NCBI GenBank assembly: GCA_012839115.1
Contig: DUNX01000023.1
Location: forward strand, 62,001 to 126,000
DNA: 64,000 nt
From: Bacillota bacterium
GTDB taxonomy: Bacteria; Bacillota; UBA4882; UBA10575
Reading direction: 5' to 3'
Shown here piece by piece: positions 58,105-64,000 of this stretch. Positions within the stretch are counted from its first letter, which is position 1. Every line of letters starts with the position of its first letter. The notes beneath the pieces were generated by a model, which worked only from the letters and a program-made list of their open reading frames with translations, had not been told where the DNA came from and ran no database searches. The position numbers were made by a program, and so were the translations under genes.

Positions 58105-59493
58105 GTGATAGAAAGGAACAAGCGGAGTTTATCCGGGCCTGTCCGCGTATGCGCGCCATCCGCGGCAACGAACGCACGGAAATCTGCCGTTTGGGTGCTT
58201 TCCTTCCTTTTGGCGTTATTTCTTTCTTTGGACGCCGGGAGGGCTGCCGCTACCAACCAGATTTTTGGCGGTAAAGAGATTGAAATCACCGCCAGCCAGG
58301 CGGAGTTCGATCCGGAAACCCAGATCTTTACCGGCAGCGACGGCGTGGAGATCCGCAGCGAAGAACTGGTAATTCGAGGACGTGAGATGTTCTTGGACCA
58401 GGAAGGGTTGCTGAAAGTCACCGGTGAGGTGAAGCTAGTACACCCTGACTTTTTTATGCAGGGAGAAGAACTGCTGTACAATTTTCAGACGGAAACCGGG
58501 GAAGTAAAAGAAGTCACCGGTAACATGGAGGGAACGCTTTTCCGGGGTTCCCGGGCGGAAATTATTGGCTCCTCTTTATTCTTGAAAGACGCGATAGTTA
58601 CCCGTTGCAACCTGCCCGTGCCGGATCTGGCGTTTTCTGCCGGCAGGATCCGGGTGGAGAATGAGCGGATTAAAACAGGCGTTGGCTGGTTGAAAGTGAA
58701 AGGGCTCTCCCTTTTACCCCTGCCGCCTCTGAGCCTTCCCACGAAAAGACGGGAGAATTGGCCGGTCATACACGTTGGCTACGACGAAGACTGGGCGTTC
58801 TTTTTTTCCGCAAGCCTTCGTAGACCTTTTTTAACGCGGTCTGCCATCAGCACCGGGGTCAGGGCGGGCGCTAACGGGCGCGTGGAATTGTCAGCCGGGC
58901 TCCACTGGTTTCCTACCGAGTCGTTGACCCTGGACACCAATTACGCCTGGAACAACCGTGCCGGTGAACAGCTGGTTTTTTCACTGACGCACCAGGAAAT
59001 CCGGTCGCGATTCAGAGTCGGTATTACAAACAACCGGGAAGCAGGGAAGATCCCGGGTGAAGGGTGGATACGATTCTCTTTCCCGGTGGCATCGCGGCTC
59101 ACGGGGGAGCTTTTCATGCGAAAGGCATACCCCCATAAAATTACCGACCTTGGGGCATCCCTGGGCGATCCAAAGGCGGAGAGCTTCGGCGGGAGAGTCA
59201 GGAAAAGCTGGTCCTCCCGTTTTTCCACCAGGCACGGGCTGATTTACGCCCAGGGGAAGTGGGGAAAAGAGTACCTTGACGGCTGGCAGCTGGAAACAGC
59301 GGCAACAGCCCGGCTTTTGCGGGCGGGCCCATTGTCATTAAGGCTGGAGGCTTCATATTTGTGGGGAAAAGAAGGGGGTTTGTGGAACACCCAAAAGCTC
59401 GTTCTCATCCAGGACCTGCACTGCTTTGAAGCTGTGTTGAGCTATGATTTCCTGGAGAAGAAGCCTGCTTTGGAGATTGATCTTGTCTGGTAG
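58105..59493 (+). CDS. LptD-like outer-membrane assembly protein
   Basis: The 462-residue product has a signal peptide (hydrophobic core VLSFLLALFLSL, end near AAAT), an OstA/LptA-like beta-jellyroll domain (about 55-160; ITASQAEFDPETQIFTG, DGVEIRSEELVIRG, VTRCNLPVPDLAFSAGRIRV) and a strand-rich C-terminal half (200-462) ending in IDLVW with a terminal aromatic. These are features of LptD, though the protein is shorter than the Proteobacterial form (about 780). LptD inserts lipopolysaccharide in the outer leaflet. GTG 58105 follows GGGGG. No other lpt gene is in the window. Confidence 0.8.
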   Translation: MIERNKRSLSGPVRVCAPSAATNARKSAVWVLSFLLALFLSLDAGRAAATNQIFGGKEIEITASQAEFDPETQIFTGSDGVEIRSEELVIRGREMFLDQEGLLKVTGEVKLVHPDFFMQGEELLYNFQTETGEVKEVTGNMEGTLFRGSRAEIIGSSLFLKDAIVTRCNLPVPDLAFSAGRIRVENERIKTGVGWLKVKGLSLLPLPPLSLPTKRRENWPVIHVGYDEDWAFFFSASLRRPFLTRSAISTGVRAGANGRVELSAGLHWFPTESLTLDTNYAWNNRAGEQLVFSLTHQEIRSRFRVGITNNREAGKIPGEGWIRFSFPVASRLTGELFMRKAYPHKITDLGASLGDPKAESFGGRVRKSWSSRFSTRHGLIYAQGKWGKEYLDGWQLETAATARLLRAGPLSLRLEASYLWGKEGGLWNTQKLVLIQDLHCFEAVLSYDFLEKKPALEIDLVW

Positions 59494-59499
59494 ATTTTG

Positions 59500-59514
59500 G
59501 CGCGCACGCGCGCA
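59500..59514. repeat. GCGCGCACGCGCGCA tract after the LptD-like gene
   Basis: The 14-mer GCGCGCACGCGCGC here (59500-59513) is identical to those at 26511-26524 and 42703-42716. Confidence 0.8.
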
Positions 59515-59591
59515 GAAAGCAAAGTATATAAAGAGGGGCGGAGAATAGACTAGGAATAAATAACCGCGGAAAGCAGATATGGAGAATCCCC

Positions 59592-60410
59592 ATGGATAAC
59601 TTGTTAAACGACCTTTCCGGCTCCGAGTGGTTGTACTGGACGAGTACCATCTTTCCCACGAATTACCCGCCCGACCCGACCCATCCCCTCCGGAAAAAGC
59701 ACGGTGCAATTAAACCCCCGCAGTTAATGGCCGAGATTATCAGGTTTTTCACAAAGAAAGGCGAGAGCGTGCTGGATCCTTTTGCCGGCACGGGAAGCAC
59801 CCTGCTGGGCGCGGCTTTAGCCCAAAGGAAAGCCATTGGCATCGAGTTAAATCCGGAATGGGTCCGTGTTTATCAAGAGATCCAGAAGAATTTTACCCTC
59901 AAAAACGACAGTTTTCTCACGGATACGACAGGAGAACCGATCCGGGGGATGATGATTCACGGTGATTGCCTCTGCGAGCTAAAGAAGTTTCCCGCCGCCT
60001 GCCTAGCGGCGATTATTACCGATCCGCCGTACGGTTGCCGGCACCAGGTACGGTTTAAGAAAGAAACCAACTTCGCCATGTTCAGTTGCGATGACAGCAG
60101 GGATCTGGGCAATTTGCCGGATTTCGCCAGTTACCTGCAGAGGATGGGTGATTTTGCCGCAGAGGCCTGGCGGGTCCTTCAGCCCAAACGTTATCTGGTT
60201 TTGTTGGTAGGAGACCGGTATCAAGACGGAGAATATCTGCCGCTCAGTTATAAAGTGGCGGAAAAAATCCGGGAAACGGGGTTTAAATGGAAGGGGCTAC
60301 GCATTTGGTGGAACCAGGCGACCCAGCGGCCCTTGAAACCTTATGCCGTGAAAAAATGTTATGTACCAAATATTACGCACCAGAATATCTTAATCTTCCG
60401 GAAACAATGA
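59592..60410 (+). CDS. DNA methyltransferase with motif I before DPPY
   Basis: The 272-residue protein has a SAM-binding motif LDPFAGTGSTLLGAALA (about 60-76) followed by the catalytic DPPYG (Asp144). The usual N4/N6 beta-class order is the reverse, so this is a permuted or gamma/alpha-like arrangement. N-terminal YWTSTIFPTNYPPDPTH and C-terminal KPYAVKKCYVPNITHQNILIFR are typical of a group of stand-alone DNA methylases in Bacillota. No restriction gene is near. A tRNA guanine methylase of the TRM11 kind is the alternative. GGAG precedes ATG 59592. Confidence 0.82.
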   Translation: MDNLLNDLSGSEWLYWTSTIFPTNYPPDPTHPLRKKHGAIKPPQLMAEIIRFFTKKGESVLDPFAGTGSTLLGAALAQRKAIGIELNPEWVRVYQEIQKNFTLKNDSFLTDTTGEPIRGMMIHGDCLCELKKFPAACLAAIITDPPYGCRHQVRFKKETNFAMFSCDDSRDLGNLPDFASYLQRMGDFAAEAWRVLQPKRYLVLLVGDRYQDGEYLPLSYKVAEKIRETGFKWKGLRIWWNQATQRPLKPYAVKKCYVPNITHQNILIFRKQ

Positions 60411-60452
60411 ATACCTGGCAAAGGGAGACGCAAACGCCAGTTCCGGGGGGTC

Positions 60453-60481
60453 TTGGCAAACCCCCGCGAGTATGGTATAAT
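60453..60481 (+). promoter_or_regulatory. Promoter for the Cys-rich microprotein and tRNA-Ala region
   Basis: TTGGCA (60453-60458) and TATAAT (60476-60481), 17-base spacer. Confidence 0.75.
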
Positions 60482-60526
60482 ATTTTACGAAGGGGGAATG
60501 TGACCTAAGAGACAGGTGGTGAGGCT

Positions 60527-60715
60527 ATGTCCATGGTTTATAAACTCACAACAGAAGAGGTCTTGCAGGTCTGCCGTGACTGCCAGCATTTTAGCCAACT
60601 CCCGAATACTATGGTTTGCAATTACTTGAAACCGCCTCGTGAGTTGAAGATTGTACGAAAATGCGTAAAATGGGATAAGCATTACGGCGGCACATGTCTC
60701 TACCGGCAACAATAG
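60527..60715 (+). CDS. 62-residue Cys-rich protein
   Basis: The protein has five cysteines: CRDC near residue 16-19, then C in VCNYL, KCVKW and GTCLY. This spacing suggests a small metal-binding protein. I do not recognise the family. ATG 60527 lies after AGGTGGTGAGG and has a good promoter upstream. It is followed within 20 bases by tRNA-Ala, possibly on the same transcript. Confidence 0.7.
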   Translation: MSMVYKLTTEEVLQVCRDCQHFSQLPNTMVCNYLKPPRELKIVRKCVKWDKHYGGTCLYRQQ

Positions 60716-60734
60716 ACGGAGTTATGTATTTGAC

Positions 60735-60810
60735 GGGCCTGTAGCTCAGCTGGGAGAGCGCTGCGTTCGCATCGCAGAGGTCGAGGGTTCGAATCCCTTC
60801 GGGTCCACCA
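60735..60810 (+). tRNA. tRNA-Ala (CGC)
   Basis: Acceptor GGGCCTG pairs with CGGGTCC (two G-U), anticodon stem CTGCG/CGCAG with loop TTCGCAT (CGC), TTCGAAT T-loop, encoded CCA at 60808-60810. Confidence 0.95.
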
Positions 60811-60844
60811 AATTTATCTATCTTATAGAAGTGGAGGGGTTTTG

Positions 60845-60988
60845 GTGTCTCACATAAAAACAATTATCCGTGGCAACCTTCAAAGAACAGTCGAAAGCGG
60901 CGGGTGTGGGAATTGCGCAAATTCCTGTCAATCGGCTTGCAAGACATCGTGCACTGTCGGGAACCAAACCTGTGAACAGCAAAAGTAA
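60845..60988 (+). CDS. scfA: SCIFF ranthipeptide precursor (six-Cys peptide)
   Basis: A 47-residue frame starts with GTG 60845, preceded by GGAGGGG (60833-60839). It begins SHIKTIIRG, like the SCIFF leader HIKT, and ends with the hallmark SGGCGNCANSCQSACKTSC followed by TVGNQTCE. Six cysteines (21, 24, 28, 32, 36, 43) are spaced as in the SCIFF family. SCIFF is the precursor of a thioether-bridged ranthipeptide made by a radical SAM/SPASM maturase (ScfB). That enzyme is normally encoded next to the precursor; here the next genes are a DUF89 protein and alpha-galactosidase, so it must be elsewhere or absent. A terminator follows at 61031. Confidence 0.93.
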   Translation: MSHIKTIIRGNLQRTVESGGCGNCANSCQSACKTSCTVGNQTCEQQK

Positions 60989-61000
60989 AACATAATGATT

Positions 61001-61056
61001 GCCCGGGATCCCGGGCTTGGTAAACAAAAGGCGGTCCGCATTCGCGGCCGCTTTTT
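61001..61056 (+). terminator. Palindrome and terminator after the SCIFF gene
   Basis: GCCCGGGATCCCGGGC (61001-61016) is a perfect palindrome. It is followed by GCGGTCCGC/GCGGCCGC (61031-61039/61044-61051, one bulge) with five Ts, a normal terminator. Confidence 0.75.
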
Positions 61057-61126
61057 CTTATGGCGTGCTTGTTGTGTGGGCGTTCTTGTCATGGCCTTTG
61101 CCTGTCAACAGAAAAGCGCTCCGGCT

Positions 61127-61990
61127 TTAAGAGAGTTTCTTGAAGACGGAATCAAAAACCTCCACTCCCAGTATTCCAGCGACAACCGGGCATTTCGCCC
61201 GCAAGAGGGCATAAATGGCCGGGTGTTTCTGCGCGCCTTCAATGGTTTCAAAATTGGCGTGTCCTTTGGCTATGACTAAACCGGCCCGGCGGAAGGCCTC
61301 CTGAAACTCTTTAGAACACCGTGATACTGGAACGCCCAGATCACCGCAGCCTGTATCGATGATCTCCCCCATGCGGTCCGTACCAGTTTGCAAAGCGTCG
61401 ACGCGTAAAGCATCATTCATTGCCGGGTCTTTTTTAACGGCGATCGTTATCCGTAGGTCCGGATGGATTTTTTTGATCTCCTCCAGAAGAATCCGGTCGA
61501 AAACGATCTCCCCGGCATTATCCACCAGGTAAAGAAGGGAGCCGGCATCCGCCAGGTCTTTCCGGAACTCCTCATAATCGTTGATGCGCAACCCCTCCGT
61601 CAGCACCTGTGCGATTGTCTCCTCAATATCGATCTCCTCAATAATTCCTAGGTCAATCTGGTTTCCGGCCACTGCTAACAAAAGGGCGGTATAAATCCGG
61701 TCGTCACTTTTCGCCAGGACCTGCTGGAGCAGGGGATAGAGTTCCAGGGCCTGCCGGTTGTAAAAGTCCATCTCTTCCCTGTACGGGTCGTGGGCCTCCA
61801 ATTCCCGGCAGACCAAGCGAAAAAGGTCGCTGGCGATCTCCGCCGGCGTGATCTCCGGGTCAAGACCGATCAGATACTGCATTGCTTTGTTCATTACAAT
61901 CCGTTCTTTTTCCGGATCATCCGTCACCCGCCTGACCGCAGAGAGCACCTGTTGCAGAGAGCAGATATAACACTCGGGTTTTGCGTTCAT
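61127..61990 (-). CDS. DUF89 (ARMT1-like) damage-control phosphatase
   Basis: The 287-residue protein belongs to the DUF89 family of metal-dependent phosphatases proposed to remove damaged sugar phosphates. Motifs are CYICSLQQ at the N-terminus, the metal site LVDNAGEIVFDRIL, and KGHANFETIEG. It is in the archaeal/bacterial subgroup with CxxC. The minus-strand ATG lies after AAGGA. It is 110 bases downstream of the alpha-galactosidase gene on the same strand, so co-transcription is likely. Confidence 0.9.
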   Translation of the reverse strand: MNAKPECYICSLQQVLSAVRRVTDDPEKERIVMNKAMQYLIGLDPEITPAEIASDLFRLVCRELEAHDPYREEMDFYNRQALELYPLLQQVLAKSDDRIYTALLLAVAGNQIDLGIIEEIDIEETIAQVLTEGLRINDYEEFRKDLADAGSLLYLVDNAGEIVFDRILLEEIKKIHPDLRITIAVKKDPAMNDALRVDALQTGTDRMGEIIDTGCGDLGVPVSRCSKEFQEAFRRAGLVIAKGHANFETIEGAQKHPAIYALLRAKCPVVAGILGVEVFDSVFKKLS

Positions 61991-62101
61991 TCCTTAACCA
62001 CCTACTTTAGCCGCTTATTCATATATACCATATTTAAGGCAGGAGAGCAACGGGGGGCCGCAGCCCTTAATCAAGCCGGCGTCCCCCCGGAGAGCCGGAG
62101 A

Positions 62102-63427
62102 TCAGGAAAAATGCTTGAACTGGGGCAGATAATCCCGGTTGACGGCGAACATCTTATCCACCATTTCCTTAATCTCTTCCAGGCTTAAGACGGCGGAGGT
62201 CAACGGGTCCAGGCAGACGGCATGAAAAATCTTGCGCGGATCTCCGGTCAACGCTCCCTCCACCGCCAGTTCCTCAGCGGAGGCATTGATATGGTTCAGG
62301 GCGGCCAGGTGTCCGGGGAGGCTGCCAACCCTAATGGGGTTGAGGCCCCGTTTGGAGGCAAGAACCGGGACTTCCACACAACAACCCTCCGGCAAGTTGT
62401 CAATGAGACCAAAATTTCTGACATTCCCGTTGAACTCAAAAAGGGTCCCGTCGCCAAAAACGGCATTGAAGATATAGGCGGCGTATTCTGACCCCCGGTT
62501 AAGGTCGATGGCTTCCTTCTTCTCCAGCCAGGCTTTTGTTTCTTCCTTCCAGGTCTCTTCAGCCCGCAGATACTCGTTGAGGATATAAGCGTAATGCCCG
62601 GGATTCCACCCGGTACCGTGGGTACAGTATTTTTCGATCAAATCGGACCGCTTGCGGAACCAGGGGTTATACTCCGAATTGTGGCCACTGGATTCGGTAA
62701 CATAATAATCGAGGTGCAAAAACATCTCGTTGCGCACCTGTTCATGATTATAAATCTCCGGCTTTTTCACCGCTTCCCTGATTAATGGGTATGCGTCTTT
62801 CCCGTTCCATTTAAACTCCAGGTACCAGGCTTGATGATTGATGCCCGCGCATAAGTAGGTGACTTCTTCCATCGGCGCGCCGATCCACCCGGCCAGCATG
62901 GCGGCGGTTCCTTGGACGCTGTGGCAAAGGCCGGTCATTTTTATATTGGTTTCCCCTTGCACTGCCCGGCAAAGCATGGCCATGGGATTGGTATAGTTCA
63001 GGAAGATCGCTTCCGGACAGTAACGTTCGGTATCTTTTGCAATATCCAGCATTACGGGTATGGTCCGAAGAGCCCGGAAAATCCCGGCAGGCCCCCGGGT
63101 GTCCCCGACATTGATATCTACCCCGAATTGCTTGGGGATTTCGATATCATGGCGCCATACTTGAACTCCTCCGGCCAAAATAGTACAGAGCACCCCGTCC
63201 GCGCCCTCTAAGGCCTCCGCCCGGTTTTTGGTAGCCAGCACACGGGCGGGATAACCACCGGCGGCAATGATCTTTTCCACCGCCGTCTTGGCAAAACTCA
63301 GCCGTTCATCATCAATATCCATTAAAGCGATGGTACTTTCCGCCAAGGCAGGAAAGGTTAATATGTCACGCACCAATGCCCTGGTAAAACCCAAACTTCC
63401 GGCGCCGATAAAAGCAATTTTTGGCAT
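62102..63427 (-). CDS. melA: GH4 family alpha-galactosidase
   Basis: GH4 enzymes use NAD+ and a divalent metal to hydrolyse alpha-galactosides by oxidation-elimination. The 441-residue protein has the NAD motif [29 protein letters not shown], the metal/catalytic Cys in [21 protein letters not shown] and SEYNPWFRK. The CHS type motif points to alpha-galactosidase rather than 6-phospho-glucosidase. On the minus strand AAGGAGAG precedes ATG. No transporter genes are nearby. Confidence 0.92.
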   Translation of the reverse strand: MPKIAFIGAGSLGFTRALVRDILTFPALAESTIALMDIDDERLSFAKTAVEKIIAAGGYPARVLATKNRAEALEGADGVLCTILAGGVQVWRHDIEIPKQFGVDINVGDTRGPAGIFRALRTIPVMLDIAKDTERYCPEAIFLNYTNPMAMLCRAVQGETNIKMTGLCHSVQGTAAMLAGWIGAPMEEVTYLCAGINHQAWYLEFKWNGKDAYPLIREAVKKPEIYNHEQVRNEMFLHLDYYVTESSGHNSEYNPWFRKRSDLIEKYCTHGTGWNPGHYAYILNEYLRAEETWKEETKAWLEKKEAIDLNRGSEYAAYIFNAVFGDGTLFEFNGNVRNFGLIDNLPEGCCVEVPVLASKRGLNPIRVGSLPGHLAALNHINASAEELAVEGALTGDPRKIFHAVCLDPLTSAVLSLEEIKEMVDKMFAVNRDYLPQFKHFS

Positions 63428-63606
63428 CTAACAACCCACTCTCCTTTTGTTTTATTGTTTTACCGGGATCAAGTTGTTAATCTTTATTTTACCCTATAAC
63501 CGGAAGATAGTGCAAAGCCTTTGTCTTTTCCACGGCAGAGGGAGGAAGAATAAGCTTGAAGGGAGAATGTTTATTCTAGAATCAAGATAAGAGTGGGGGA
63601 GCAGGT

Positions 63607-64000
63607 ATGGTAATGGAGTTGGCTCCGGTCGAGATTGGACAGGAAGTGGTTGTGGATATAAAAGGCTATGCTCATCAGGGTGAAGGGGTGGGCAGGTTTA
63701 AGGGCTTCACCGTTTTTGTCCCCGGCGCCCTGGACGGCGAAGAGGTGCTGGTCCGGATTGAACTGGTTAAAAAGAACTACGCCCGGGGAGAAGCGATTGA
63801 AATCCGTAGACCCTCCCCGCACCGGGTGGAGCCCTCTTGTCAGCTTTATGAAAAATGCGGCGGCTGTCAATTATTACACCTTGAGTACCAGGCGCAACTG
63901 GAGTTTAAGGAGCAACGGGTCCATGCCGCCCTTGAACGGTTGGGAGGATTTAAAAATCTTCCCGTTCGCCCTATGATCGGCATGGCGCACCCCTGGGAAT
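63607..64000 (+). CDS. rlmD: RlmD/RumA-type 23S rRNA m5U methyltransferase (3' end off window)
   Basis: The frame is open to the right edge. The visible 131 residues hold a TRAM domain (GQEVVVDIKGYAHQGEGVGR, FVPGALDGEEVLVRI) and the start of the iron-sulfur region (SCQLYEKCGGCQLLHLEYQAQLEFK), with the C-x6-C-x2-C cluster. These are diagnostic for RumA-family RNA uracil-C5 methylases. ATG 63607 or 63613 follows GGGGGAGCAGG. The exact target (rRNA position or tRNA) cannot be told from this part. Confidence 0.9.
   Translation, partial: MVMELAPVEIGQEVVVDIKGYAHQGEGVGRFKGFTVFVPGALDGEEVLVRIELVKKNYARGEAIEIRRPSPHRVEPSCQLYEKCGGCQLLHLEYQAQLEFKEQRVHAALERLGGFKNLPVRPMIGMAHPWE

Overview
The window reads as the chromosome of an endospore-forming Bacillota. 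Sporulation genes are spread along its whole length: spoVS, spo0A, ylbJ, an alpha/beta-type SASP, a SPOCS-domain protein, an uninterrupted sigK, ymxH, dpaA/dpaB and the phosphosulfolactate synthase gene comA. Several features point to a double-membrane member of the phylum, possibly a Limnochordia/Hydrogenisporales-type lineage. These are an LptD-like protein (OstA-type domain plus beta-strand-rich C-terminus, 58105-59493), a small secreted beta-rich protein (30262-30738) and an oligopeptide-binding protein whose signal peptide has no lipobox cysteine (56487-58076). The lineage is inference; no rRNA gene is present. Coding density is high, most genes are on the + strand, and no IS element, prophage or CRISPR array was seen.

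Layout. 1-8.4 kb: a GGDEF protein (cut by the left edge), recA-recX, rny, an unknown gene, ymdB, spoVS, an M19 dipeptidase, a GNAT and spo0A. 8.5-15.3 kb: FHA protein, PP2C phosphatase, PASTA Ser/Thr kinase, rsgA, rpe, a CheX-like protein, ireB and murA, which form a phospho-signalling and cell-wall cluster. 15.3-20.9 kb: comA (minus strand), three membrane-protein genes including ylbJ, SASP, SPOCS protein and a LysR regulator (minus). 21.1-21.6 kb: five tRNAs (Lys, Glu, Val, Asp, Phe). 21.7-27.6 kb: short ArgA-type acetyltransferase, an adenine methylase fused to a specificity domain, a Ski2-like helicase and an L,D-transpeptidase. 27.7-37.8 kb: small multidrug-export family protein, CheX, HD-GYP, beta-rich protein, anchored unknown protein, FtsH-like protease, cinA, metallophosphoesterase, thpR and a second HD-GYP. 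37.9-46.5 kb: Eis-like GNAT, tex, mnmA, small basic protein, a large anchored protein with Pro-Ala repeats, aldo-keto reductase, ruvX and yrzB. 46.6-54.2 kb: mltG, sigK (minus), ymxH, then a lysine riboswitch ahead of dapB-dpaA-dpaB-asd-dapA. 54.2-64 kb: GTP-type PEP carboxykinase behind a promoter with a tandem operator-like repeat, oligopeptide-binding protein, LptD-like protein, DNA methyltransferase, Cys-rich microprotein, tRNA-Ala, a SCIFF ranthipeptide precursor gene, DUF89 protein, alpha-galactosidase and the start of an RlmD-type rRNA methylase.

How the genes connect. The lysine/dipicolinate operon makes tetrahydrodipicolinate intermediates that feed both wall lysine/DAP and spore dipicolinate, and it sits behind an L-box with its own terminator. 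The GGDEF protein and two HD-GYP proteins indicate cyclic-di-GMP turnover, and two CheX-like proteins suggest response-regulator dephosphorylation. The PP2C/PASTA-kinase pair with IreB and MurA close by matches the known IreK/IreB control of wall synthesis.

Most unusual observations: (1) an unlisted 47-codon SCIFF precursor with six cysteines but no radical-SAM maturase beside it; (2) many tracts of alternating purine-pyrimidine sequence (GCGCGCACGCGCGC-like, or CGTACG/CATGCG-rich) placed at gene boundaries, some of which have been read into gene C-termini; (3) short tandem duplications that include stop codons at gene 3' ends, such as a seven-copy 15-bp array after rny; (4) an apparent ATA start codon for rny; (5) a lysine riboswitch upstream of dipicolinate synthase genes.
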